Source: Lathyrus oleraceus (lineage: Eukaryota; Streptophyta; Magnoliopsida; Fabales; Fabaceae). Taken from it: a stretch of DNA of 64,000 nucleotides. The stretch spans positions 183,970,830-184,034,829 of the forward strand of contig NC_066581.1 in assembly GCF_024323335.1 (NCBI RefSeq), written 5' to 3'. The position numbers and the translations under genes are program-made. Shown here piece by piece: positions 13,906-24,248 of this stretch. The stretch's first letter is position 1, and every line of letters starts with the position of its first letter. Below the pieces are notes generated by a model. That model saw nothing but the letters and a program-made list of their open reading frames with translations, was not told the origin of the DNA and did no database searches.

Positions 13906-14121
13906 ACACAAGGCAAAACAAAAACGGGCGCCCGGAGAGATCAGCTCATCTCCTGCCTACGTACCTCATCTGGTATGAGGATCAGGGCGACGTAGTTCCC
14001 CTACGAAGGGACACAGGACTAGCTTAACCAGATAATAGAGGGAGACACAACTAGGGAGACTACGACTCGAGCCTAGATGTTATCATGCAAATTCATCCCT
14101 AAGTTAAGGTTTCTAACTAAC

Positions 14122-14245
14122 TTGCACAGGAAGCAAGCCTATCCTAAACATGACTTGCACAGGAAGCAAGCCAAACCAAACCTATCTTGCACAGGAAGCA
14201 AGCTAAAGCAAACCAATCTTGCACAGGAAGCAAGCTAAAGCAAAC
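14122..14245. repeat. LTR tandem repeat with core CTTGCACAGGAAGCAAGC, 4 copies
   Basis: Four copies of the core at about 14122, 14154, 14188 and 14218, with a spacing of roughly 30-34 bp. Ogre-2 LTRs have a single copy (CTCGCACAGGAAGCAAGC near 45763), so the tandem form arose in this lineage. Confidence 0.85.
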
Positions 14246-16228
14246 ACACAAGCACAAATAGCACACACTATATGCAATCAAATGGGCTCAATCAAGGTTA
14301 GGTTTTAGTCGAGGGGTCATATCAACCTCAACAAACAAACCACTGTAACAGGGTAATGTTAGCTCTTAACCCTAACATTGAGAGTTAGGGTGAAGCTGAT
14401 GAAAGGTGAGTGAAGATGAGACTTCACAGCTCTTATCCCTGGCCTGGGAGAGCTTAAGACAAGAATGTGTGGGTTCAGAAAGTGGGAACCCTTCTACACA
14501 TATGACACTGACTCAATGTACAATGATCTTGGGTTAATATCTGTAATGCATCAACACAGTGGTGTGAGCAAAGCAGATGACACACAGAATAGCAGGGGAT
14601 GGATTGCACATCCCTTATATCTGCCAATGCCTCTTCACTTAGGAGGTCTTTGAATATGTACAAGGACAAAAGTAAACAAACACAAACATTGCCTCTTAAG
14701 GAGGACTTCAGACAGGTGCCTGGCCAAGTAACAGGCCAGGTCTTCCAGACTACATGGAGTTAGAATATTATACCTCAATGCAAATGCTCTTAAGCAAAGC
14801 AAAGCAAGTTCTCAATAGAACTAAAGCAACTAATGTACCTGAAATCAATCAAATACAATCAGTACTCAGATAAACCAACATTAAACAGCAAATGGTTAAC
14901 AGTTAATTATACACAGTCAAACACAAGTCAATGCACAAAGGTGCAAGCTTTAAGGCACAAGACCAAGTTTTAAAACCTACAAAACAAACCAATGATTAGT
15001 CATAAACAATCAAGAAAGCAACTCTAAATGAGGCACACCATCAAGCATAAGCATTTGTGCTATCAACCTGAAACACAACTCAAAAGTGAGAGCACAAACC
15101 ACTAGTCCAAGACTAGGGTCAAAATGAGATCAAATCATCAAAACAGAACATGAAACTTATCCAAAATCAAGATCAAACAATTATAAATCAAACCCAATTG
15201 GTCCCACATTCATATCATTCATCAATATTATTTCATGATCAAAATAGGTCAAAGCATGTCATATAAGAGCTCATAGAAGTCAACAGAATGATTCAACTCA
15301 AATCCAATCACAAACATTTCAAAAAATCTTCAAATAATTCATGATCAATCATCATCCATAACATGATAGGCATATCAAATTTCATCTCATTTGGATTAAG
15401 GGAAGCATGTCAATGAAAATCAGAAAGTCAAGGCAAGCTTAAGCAAACTCATACAAAGCATCAAAACATGCACCAACTTCAATTAATCATAAAACAGAAA
15501 CAACATATGATAAATGAATGGGACTAAAACCATGACAAAATTTAAGATGTCTACAATTCACATATCAAATTTCAAGTCCATCCAATTAAGTATTAGAATT
15601 TCACAAATCAAATAACATCATGTGTCATAAGAGGTCAACAATTTGGTCAAACAGGGGAGAAATTATCAAACAAATAGGAAATGAATTCAAAAGTTCCAGA
15701 AACATTCACAAGCATTCTCAACATGCACAAGTGTCTTCATGCAAAAATCCAGACCATTTTGAGTTCAATAAGCATGGTAATTAAAATCATGAAGTTGGAC
15801 ATGAATGGTGTGACACAAATTGTCACACCCCTATTCAAAAAATCATATCTCAATAACCAGCAATGATAAAATTACAAACTCTATACCAAAATCACCATGA
15901 ACATGTCTATTTTAAGCACAAAACATTTGAGAGGCATTGGATCATGTATCATCATTTCACAAGCAAATTGGCAAGGCATACACAAAATGGACACACATGA
16001 ACAAACCCTAGCACATTAAAAAATCCATACATGCAAAAAATCTGGAAAAATCACCATAATAAACTAGAGATCAAGAGGAGCATTTCACAAAATATCCCAT
16101 CAAATTTGGATTAAAAATGAGTGACTTATGAATTTTCTAAGTTTGCCATGCCAAGTGAAATAATAATTAAAAAAGAAATGAAATAAATTAAATGTGACAC
16201 GGCCAGTGGCGTTTTTGTAATTATGGAA

Positions 16229-16263
16229 CTCACTAAGTGAAACGCCGCGTTTCACTTAGTGAG
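16229..16263. repeat. Perfect palindrome in Ogre-1 3' LTR
   Basis: Two 16-bp arms (CTCACTAAGTGAAACG and its exact reverse complement) flank CCG. An RNA made through it would form a strong hairpin. The same palindrome is in the 5' LTR at 30943-30977. Confidence 0.95.
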
Positions 16264-18026
16264 GTGGCGTGCTGCAATTCGCTTCATGGCCAGGAAACGT
16301 GAAATTCATGCAGGGCGCGGGGTGTGAAGATCAAACAAGGTTTCTGGGTTCACAAATTAGGGTTTATGTAAACAACCACCATGTTCATTCAGATCATCTA
16401 ACAATGTACATCACTGATCCAACCTTAATTTTCACTAACTCGAGCTAACATGGAAGAAATGAGCTAAACAATATTTGACAACCAAACTTTAATTCGATGT
16501 TTCTCTCTCAATTCTCAATGGTTTTTCACGATTCAAAGCTCATTGTACTCATGGCAACAGGATCTACAAGAAGCATAGCATGATTTTAACAATGGCTAGG
16601 TTCGAATTTTTACCAGATTTGAAGAACAGTGATGGAACTTGAGTTCTTTGGTCACAACGAGTTGAAACAGATGCACAATGATGTTCCAAATGATGAATGG
16701 AGGGAGAATCGTGGCTCAAGCTCGCTTGGTAATGTCCAAATCAACAGTTGCCATGTGAGAGGTTCAATGGAACAGTGGTAGTTCTTTGCTCTACAGTTGT
16801 GAAATCCAGCTTTAATCCAACTCCAAAGTGATAGTAGGTGATGATTCAGTCGTGTAAATGGCAAGGAATTGGAATTTTTGTAGAAGAAAAATCAGAGCAA
16901 AAGTTGAGAGAGTTTCTTTTTCTGGATCTAGATCTGAGTTTTTTTGAATGTTAGGTCTATTTTCTGTTTTGATTAACCATATGTGTCCACTGTTAATGAA
17001 ATGTGTTAATCAAATTTAAGCCAAACTTTGCCAATTAGTGAAAATGACCAATAGGTGCAAATTGCTAAATCCAATCATTATGCATGGGGGTGCATGCTAC
17101 TGCACGAAAATGGGCTTAGGCACACCCCAAATGTAGTTTCTGAACATTGGCAATTGGTAAAAAGTGTAGGCAAAGCTTAATTTGAAAGTCCATTTTTCAA
17201 CTCTCCCCTTTTTAATTCAAACCACTTGCAAAAGGCCATTTTGATTGGATGATTTTTGGTGAAATGTGATGAAGAATTTGGATAGAGCACATCAAATGTG
17301 ACTTGTAGCAAAAAACCTCACTCAATTTGGCCAAATGGTTTGGAAGATATGCCACTTTGAAGTTCAAAAATTCTTGAGAATGATTTGATCATAACTTGCC
17401 AACCATAAATGAGAAATGAGTGTTCTTGGACTTTTTGGAAAGGTGAGAGCAAGATCTTAAACTTTCATGTTGGACAAAATTTCATTTGAAGCTTGTATGA
17501 TGATGTAAATTTGAGGAGAAAAACTTTCTATTTTTGGCAGTTTCCAATTACAGGTCAACTTACTATTTTAGGAAACTCTTTGTCTGACTTCAAATTCTCC
17601 AATCTTGATCTTTGAAATGACAAATGAGACTTATATGAACATGAATGAAGCCTTTCAAACCATCTCCCACCTTCAAATCCATAAAATCAGGCACAGTTGA
17701 CCACAGTTGACCATAGTTAACTTTCTAGGGTTTCTGGTAGACTGAACAATGACTGATGACTTTTGAGCAACCAATCCTTGACCAAACCACCTCAAAAGGA
17801 CCCCTAGGTCATGTGAACATGTTGGACCAAACCTAGGGCCTTGTCTCAATGGAAATTGCACTTGCTTGCTTGATTGACTGATCTCCTGACCAGTTTGACC
17901 TAATTTTGTCAGAGGACTTGCATTTGGGCAAAGGACAATGCAATGCTATGCTATGGACTATGTTATGTTAATGACCTAATATGAGAATGTATGTACAAAT
18001 GGTAGGTGCAAATTTGAGGTGCTACA

Positions 18027-18038
18027 GCTGCCCCTATT
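18027..18038 (-). other. Polypurine tract of Ogre-1
   Basis: On the minus strand GAATAGGGGCAGC runs directly into TGTAGCACC, the start of the 3' LTR. Ogre-2 has the equivalent at 49252-49263. Confidence 0.8.
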
Positions 18039-18159
18039 CAATCAGCTGGGAACCTGAACGGATGAGAGCAACGGCTGTCAGCCTTTCAAGGTACACAGGG
18101 ATTGAATACCAAAGAACCGTAGAAATTTGCACATGGCGGGATATGATACAAAGGAGAGC

Positions 18160-19010
18160 CAAGTCATTTACCGATGACAATTGCACGACAACTTCAAGAA
18201 AGCGAAACCATTTACCGATAGCTAAATACTGGAAACTTGATATTTACCGATATCAACTTCAGTGAGACCATTTACCGATGGCTGTTGGGAAACAACTTGA
18301 TGTTAAAAGGAAGCAAGACCATTTACCGATAGTAGCTTCATAGCAACTTGATATTTACCGATATCAACTTCAACAAGACCATTTACCGATGGCTGTTCCC
18401 ACTGGGGACTCGATATTTACCGATATCGAAGAAAGTAGGGCCATTTACCGATGGCGGCTAAAACTGGGCATTCGATATTTACCGATATCGAAGCAAACGG
18501 GGCCATTTACCGATGGCGTCTCCACTTGGAGGAGGAAAAAGATATATTTGTAACGGAATCAAACAAGACGTTTACCGACGACTCTTGGGGATCTCGATTT
18601 TATCAAAGGACAAACGCACGACCAGACACTTACCGATGACTGGGATGAGACTCGATGTTTACCGACATCGAAAGATGATGTTTACCGACATCCAAAAACG
18701 ACCAGACATTTACCGATGACTGGGGGGTGAGACTATGTTTATCGACACCAACAGAGAGGTGAACACTTTACCGGGGAAGTAAAAACAAATACTTGTAACA
18801 GGAAACCAGACATGACGTTTACCGACGACTCTACTGGGAATCTCTAGCTGGGGAATTACCAGACATTTACTGATGACTGGAAAAAACTCGACGTTTACCG
18901 ACATCGAAAGATGATGTTTACCGACATCAAAAAAACGACGAGACATTTACCGATGACTGGGGTGGGACTCGATGTTTACCGACATCGAAAGATGATGTTT
19001 ACCGACATCC
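18160..19010. repeat. 3'-UTR minisatellite of Ogre-1, TTTACCGA motif
   Basis: Imperfect tandem repeats. CCATTTACCGATGGC-type motifs fall at 18268, 18319, 18379, 18441 and 18503, a spacing of 51-62 bp, alternating with GATATTTACCGATATC. Further right the version becomes ACCAGACATTTACCGATGAC plus TTTACCGACATCGAAAGATG. This later version resembles the Ogre-2 minisatellite. Confidence 0.9.
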
Positions 19011-20517
19011 GAAGAAAGAACACACGCGGGTGCTGACATGACACTTACTGGTATCACAAGAATGACATCTTAGGTACGTCAAGGCAAGGCTAAACACTTG
19101 CTGGGGTCTCACTGGGGAGAAACAAGCTTTCCGTTCGCGGACGGGTGAGGAAATAAACCTCTCTGAGGGAAAATCAATTCTGAATGCTGTCAGGAGCAAC
19201 TGTAGCAGACGTGCTGTACCGATGTTGAACAAAATGATCCGCCTCTGCCGGGGATACAGTCTGGTTGGGTTAACACATGAATGCATATGTTTGAATTTTC
19301 TATGGCGTAATGCTCCATATGGAATGGGAATGCTACGCAGTTTTGAGGATGCAATGATCACTATATGCAAAATGCAAAGGATGAACAACCCGCCGGGGAA
19401 TACGCAGGACGACTGCGCTGAGAAACCATCAATACAACTCCACTGGGGGAAACGAGGAAACTCGCCGGGGAGTAATGAAGAGACTTGCTAGGGACAAACC
19501 GGCGACTTCACTGGGGAGAGCCAACCAATCCACAAGTAGAATAAACTCTGCTCTGGGAAATAAAACACTCCGCTGGGGACGACCCAAACAATCCACAGCT
19601 AGGATAAGCTCTGGAGATAAACTTTATTGAACCCGCTCCACTCGGGGAGGAAATCGGTAAATACGGGCCTGCTGGGGGTAGGCAACCCTTAGATCTGTTG
19701 GGGAATATAAAGCGCTATCCACAGACACCTTGGCATGAGAACATAGCTTTGATAGCTTCCATACTGGCTTGGGGAAATAACTGCTGGGGAGTGCTTACAG
19801 ATGACGACCTGCAAAACAACACAACAAATGCCCCCAGGGGATACATGGACAAGATACGCCCAAGTGTCCTCAACATTCAAAATGATTTTCAAATGTTTTG
19901 ATCTTTCTGCAAGTTATTGTTTAGCCTTCATGTTTTTATATGCCATGTTTATCAAAAATTCGGACGTTTTTGCAAACAAAACAGTAAAAATAAAAACAAA
20001 AGAGCTATTTATCTGAATAAAGACTTTTATTGATTGAAAATGTGCCTGAAAAGGCGAATACATTGGGAAGCAATTCCTAGAAAGAGGTAATTACGCACAA
20101 AAGGAAAATAAACTATCCTAATGGCAATGTGAACACGGCATCCACTATTTCCCAATTCTGTTATAACTCACAGATCATCAATTTTTCTCCCAACTTCCTT
20201 GCTTTCCGAGAAGACTGACTGGACCGATCACATCTTTCGAGATGGCAGACGACGAAGCGCGATGAAGTACGGATAACTCAGACTGTAGCCTTTGCTTTAA
20301 TCCCTCTTTTGGCTGGATCGCCCTTTCGGGTTTTCAATCCACCGGGATACCCATTTTTGCCTAAGCCGCCCTTGCGGGTTTTCGACTTACCGGGTGTACA
20401 AATTCTTTTCACTTTTATCCCTAATTTTTGCCCGAACCTATTCTTTCTGTTTTTTGGTTCGCCGGGATGCCCTTTTTTGCCTGGACTCTTTTATTTTTTT
20501 TTGTCCAGCGGGTCAAT

Positions 20518-23262
20518 TTATGCGAAGTATTTTTTGACTACGTCTGAGTTAACAGGGGACGGAAAATTTTCACCATCCATAGTTGTAAGCATCAAGGCTC
20601 CACCGGAGAAGACCTTCTTCACAACATATGGACCTTCATAATTAGGAGTCCACTTGCCCCTGTTATCCGTACCGGGAGGAAGGATCCTCTTCAAAACTAG
20701 ATCACCAGTTTGATAGCTCCGAGGACGCACTTTCTGATCAAAGGCTCGCTTCATCCTTCTCTGATACAACTGCCCATGGCACACAGCTGCTAGCCGTCTC
20801 TCTTCGATAAGGCTCAACTCATTAAACCTTGTCCGAATCCACTCGGCTTCATCCAGCTTGACATCCAACAAAACCCTCAGAGAAGGGATCTCCACTTCAA
20901 CTGGTAGGACTGCTTCCATACCATACACAAGGGAGTACGGGGTTGCCCCGGTCGACGTACGCACCGAGGTACGGTACCCATGCAAAGCGAAAGGCAGCAT
21001 CTCATGCCAATCCTTGTACGTAACGACCATCTTCTGCACAATCTTCTTGATATTCTTGTTTTCCGCCTCTACAACACCATTCATCTTCGGTCTGTAAGGA
21101 GAAGAATTGTGATGTTCAATCTTGTAATCTTTGCAAAGCTCTTTCATCATCTTGTTGTTGAGATTCGAACCATTATCAGTGATGATTCTCTCAGGAACCC
21201 CATAACGACAGATGATTTCCTTCTTGATGAACCGGGCAACCACTTGTTTCGTAATATTAGCATAGGAAGCTGCTTCCACCCACTTGGTGAAGTAGTCAAT
21301 CGCAACCAAGATGAAGCGATGTCCATTCGAAGCAGTAGGCTCAATCTTCCCAATCATGTCAATGCCCCACATGGCGAACGGCCAAGGCGAGTTCATGACA
21401 TTCAACGGGCTTGGTGGTACATGCACCTTGTCAACATAAATTTGACACTTATGGCATTTCCGAGCATACTTGAAACAATCGGATTCCATAGTCATCCAGT
21501 AATAACCGGCTCTCAACAGTTTCTTCGACATTGCATGACCACCAGCATGTGTACCAAACGAACCTTCATGCACTTCTTGCATTAACATGTCTGTTTCGTG
21601 TCTATCCACGCATCTGAGCAAGACCATGTCAAAGTTCCTCTTGTACAACACATCATCCTGATTCAAGTAAAAGCTTCCGGCTAGCCTTCTCAGGGTCTTC
21701 TTATCATTCTTTGACGCACCTTCAGGATACTCCTGAGTCTTGAGGAAGTTCTTGATGTCATAATACCAAGGCTTCTCATCAATCACAACAGCCTCGGCTG
21801 CAAACACATACGCAGGCCTCTCGAGTCGATTCACCGCAACATGTGGCACATGATTCCACCAATGAACTTTTATCATGGAAGATAAAGTAGCCAAAGCATC
21901 AGCCATCTGATTCTCATCCCGTGGGACATGATACAACTTCACCTTCTTGAAGAACGTCAGTATTCTTCTGGTGTAATCTCTATACGGAATCAAATGTGGC
22001 TGGTTCGTATTCCAATCTCCATTGACCTGATTGATCACGAGAGCGGAATCTCCATAAATGTCAAGCGTCTTGATCCTCAGATCAATGGCCTCTTCTATCC
22101 CCATGATACAAGCCTCATACTCAGCTTCATTGTTGGTGACGTCAAAAGTCAATCTGGCAGAGAAAGGTATATGTGCACCTTTGGGATTAATGAGCACTGC
22201 CCCAACACCGTTACCGTTCATATTCACAGCCCCATCAAACATCAGTGTCCACTTGTCATCAGGATCCGGTCCTTCCTCGACAAGAGGCTCTTCGCAATCT
22301 TTCATCTTTAGATACATGATGTCCTCATCAGGGAATTCAAACATCATCGGCTGATAATCATCGATTGGTTGCTCGGCAAGGTAGTCTGACAGAATACTAC
22401 CTTTGATGGCCTTCTGTGACGTGTACTGAATGTCATATTCTGTTAAAATCATCTGCCATCGAGCAACGCGCCCGGTGAGAGCCGGCTTCTCAAAGATGTA
22501 CTTTACTGGATCCATCTTGGAAATCAATAAGGTAGTATGGTTCAACATATACTGCCTCAGTCGGCGAGCAGCCCAGGCCAAAGCACAGCAAGTTTTCTCG
22601 AGCAGTGAATATCTTGTTTCACAGTCGGTAAACTTTTTGCTAAGGTAGTATATGGCATGCTCTTTTCGACCAGACTCGTCATGCTGTCCCAGTACACACC
22701 CCATCGAGTTCTCGGTCACTGATAGGTACATTATCAGAGGTCTCCCTGGCACTGGAGGGATCAGGATTGGAGGATTCTGTAAATACTCTTTTATCTTGTC
22801 AAAAGCTTTCTGACAGTCATCATTCCACCTGATTGCTTGGTTCTTTCTTAGCAATTTGAAAATTGGTTCGCACGTGGCAGTTAGGTGAGATATGAACCTT
22901 GCAATGTAGTTCAACCTCCCTAAAAACCCACGGACTTGCTTTTCAGTTTTCGGTTCAGGCATCTCTTGAATAGCTTTGACTTTTGCTGGATCAACCTCAA
23001 TCCCTTTTTCACTGACAATGAAGCCCAACAGCTTCCCTGATCTCACACCAAACGTACACTTGTTCGGATTCAGCCTCAGTTTGAACTTGACCAATCTGTC
23101 AAACAACTTCTGCAAATTAACCAGGTGCTCCTCTTCTGTCTGCGACTTCGCAATCATATCATCCACGTACACTTCTATCTCTTTGTGCATCATGTCATGA
23201 AAGAAAGTCGTCATAGCCCTCTGATAGGTAGCACCGGCATTCTTCAGCCCAAATGGCATCAC
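20518..23262 (-). CDS. pol: Ogre-1 pol, open C-terminal 914 codons (RT palm to integrase)
   Basis: Largest open part of pol. Positions count from the Met at 23262. RT YVDD is at 32-35. The first RNase H is at about 173-280; its usual catalytic Asp in the first strand is replaced (LIMYLSVTENSMG), so it looks degenerate. The second, archaeal-type RNase H is at about 338-465 with D343, E379, D405 and D455. Integrase has an HHCC zinc finger (H565, then His 572 or 576, C603, C606), the catalytic triad D635, D696, E732 with exactly 35 residues between the last two, and a C-terminal module ending NSDVVKKYFA. Two RNase H domains are a known Tat-lineage feature. The in-frame TAG at 23281-23283 separates it from the RT fingers. 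Confidence 0.95.
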   Translation of the reverse strand: MMPFGLKNAGATYQRAMTTFFHDMMHKEIEVYVDDMIAKSQTEEEHLVNLQKLFDRLVKFKLRLNPNKCTFGVRSGKLLGFIVSEKGIEVDPAKVKAIQEMPEPKTEKQVRGFLGRLNYIARFISHLTATCEPIFKLLRKNQAIRWNDDCQKAFDKIKEYLQNPPILIPPVPGRPLIMYLSVTENSMGCVLGQHDESGRKEHAIYYLSKKFTDCETRYSLLEKTCCALAWAARRLRQYMLNHTTLLISKMDPVKYIFEKPALTGRVARWQMILTEYDIQYTSQKAIKGSILSDYLAEQPIDDYQPMMFEFPDEDIMYLKMKDCEEPLVEEGPDPDDKWTLMFDGAVNMNGNGVGAVLINPKGAHIPFSARLTFDVTNNEAEYEACIMGIEEAIDLRIKTLDIYGDSALVINQVNGDWNTNQPHLIPYRDYTRRILTFFKKVKLYHVPRDENQMADALATLSSMIKVHWWNHVPHVAVNRLERPAYVFAAEAVVIDEKPWYYDIKNFLKTQEYPEGASKNDKKTLRRLAGSFYLNQDDVLYKRNFDMVLLRCVDRHETDMLMQEVHEGSFGTHAGGHAMSKKLLRAGYYWMTMESDCFKYARKCHKCQIYVDKVHVPPSPLNVMNSPWPFAMWGIDMIGKIEPTASNGHRFILVAIDYFTKWVEAASYANITKQVVARFIKKEIICRYGVPERIITDNGSNLNNKMMKELCKDYKIEHHNSSPYRPKMNGVVEAENKNIKKIVQKMVVTYKDWHEMLPFALHGYRTSVRTSTGATPYSLVYGMEAVLPVEVEIPSLRVLLDVKLDEAEWIRTRFNELSLIEERRLAAVCHGQLYQRRMKRAFDQKVRPRSYQTGDLVLKRILPPGTDNRGKWTPNYEGPYVVKKVFSGGALMLTTMDGENFPSPVNSDVVKKYFA

Positions 23263-23994
23263 CTTATAGCAGAACGTGCCCTAAGGTGTAATGAATGTCG
23301 TCTTTTCCATGTCCTTTGGCGCCATCTTGATCTGATTATAGCCTGAGAAACCGTCCATGAAAGAGAATACCGAGGATTGAGCCGTATTATCCACCAATAC
23401 ATCGATGTGAGGTAATGGGAAATCATCTTTCGGACTCGCCCTGTTCAAATCCCGGTAATCGACACACATTCTGACTTTGCCATCCTTCTTCGGCACAGGA
23501 ACGATGTTGGCTACCCACGGTGGATAACTGGTAACAGCCAGAAAACCCGCATCCACTGTTTTTGAACCTCTTCCTTGATCTTGACAGCCATATCAGGACT
23601 AGTTCTGCGAAGCTTCTGCTTGACCGACGGACACTCTTCTCTGAGGGGTAGTCGATGCACCACAATGTCTGTATCCAAACCAGGCATATCTTGATATGAC
23701 CAGGCGAATATCTCCACATATTCTCTCAGCATCTCAATCAGCCTCCTCTTGACAGAGTCCTCTAAAGCAGCCCCAATCTTGATCTCTCTTCTGGCGTCCT
23801 CAGTACCCAGATTAACAATCTCCAACTCCTCCTGATGAGGTTGGATGACCCTTTCCTCCTGCTTCAGTAATCTGACCAATTCTGCGGGGAGTTCACAGTC
23901 TTCCTCACTCTCCTCTTCGGCTTGGTAGATGGGAATATCAAAATCGTACTGAGCCATACCAGAATTGTTCATAGTGGATGCCATAAGGTCACTT
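20518..23994 (-). pseudogene. pol: Ogre-1 pol: RT, RNase H, archaeal-type RNase H, integrase; two lesions
   Basis: Replication enzymes of the element. If the predicted intron is removed, pol continues in frame from gag-protease at 23994. The N-terminal 140 or so codons are a linker rich in acidic residues. RT follows (YRDLNRASPKDDFPLPHID, FSFMDGFSGYNQIKM, YVDD). A one-base frameshift lies at about 23545-23555, just before DAGFLAVTSYPPW. A TAG at 23281-23283 replaces the Trp codon of the ITP-W-GTF motif. After that stop the frame stays open for the remaining ~920 codons. The protein would be cut at the RT palm, so the copy is not autonomous. Confidence 0.95.
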
Positions 23995-24243
23995 CTGCAT
24001 GTTTTAATGTCTTATTTTAGAAAAAGAGTTCAAAAAAAGTCACAAAAAACAAAAACATTGCCATTTTTTTTTTTTTTTAAAAAGTGAAAACAAAAAATAG
24101 AAAGACAGGGATCACAAAATTTGATTGCAAAACGTCCTTTATTTATGATAATCATTAAAACATGATGAGGCCCTACAATGAACCGCTACGCCTTGGGCAG
24201 GACGTAGGGTTTTCATGCAAAATGAAAAACAAAGGAAAATTAC
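23995..24243 (-). other. Predicted intron between Ogre-1 protease and RT (249 bp)
   Basis: On the minus strand a GT donor (ACAGA^GTAATTTTCC, GT at 24243-24242) and an AG acceptor (ACATGCAG^AAGTGACC, AG at 23996-23995) bracket 249 bp that contain the stop closing gag-protease in an intact copy. A T-rich tract lies upstream of the acceptor. Splicing joins GA to A, giving Glu, and enters the pol frame at SDLMASTM. Ogre is known to have a partly spliced intron here; the exact sites are my inference. In this copy an earlier TAG (24249-24251) lies just before the donor, so splicing alone would no longer give a fusion. Confidence 0.6.
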
Positions 24244-24248
24244 TCTGT

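Larger units (their letters stand above)
13256..18026 (-). repeat. 3' LTR of Ogre-1 (4771 bp, full length)
   Basis: On the minus strand it begins TGTAGCACCTCAAATTTGC and ends in GCGTAATGCGACA. It holds the minisatellites and palindrome listed separately. Apart from these it is AT-rich non-coding sequence, and short ORFs in it are not credible genes. Compared with the 5' LTR it is complete. Confidence 0.95.
18027..20517 (-). other. Long 3' untranslated region of Ogre-1
   Basis: About 2.5 kb between the end of integrase and the polypurine tract. It contains a minisatellite (18160-19010), a zone with many CTGGGGA motifs (about 19090-19860), an AT-rich stretch and, at 20310-20400, imperfect repeats of GGGTTTTC...CCGGG. 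No convincing ORF. A long 3' UTR with tandem repeats is known for Ogre; the pea satellite PisTR-A was linked to such a region. Confidence 0.8.

Noticed and set aside
20980..21585. 201-codon + strand ORF
   Set aside because: Shadow of the integrase gene on the opposite strand.
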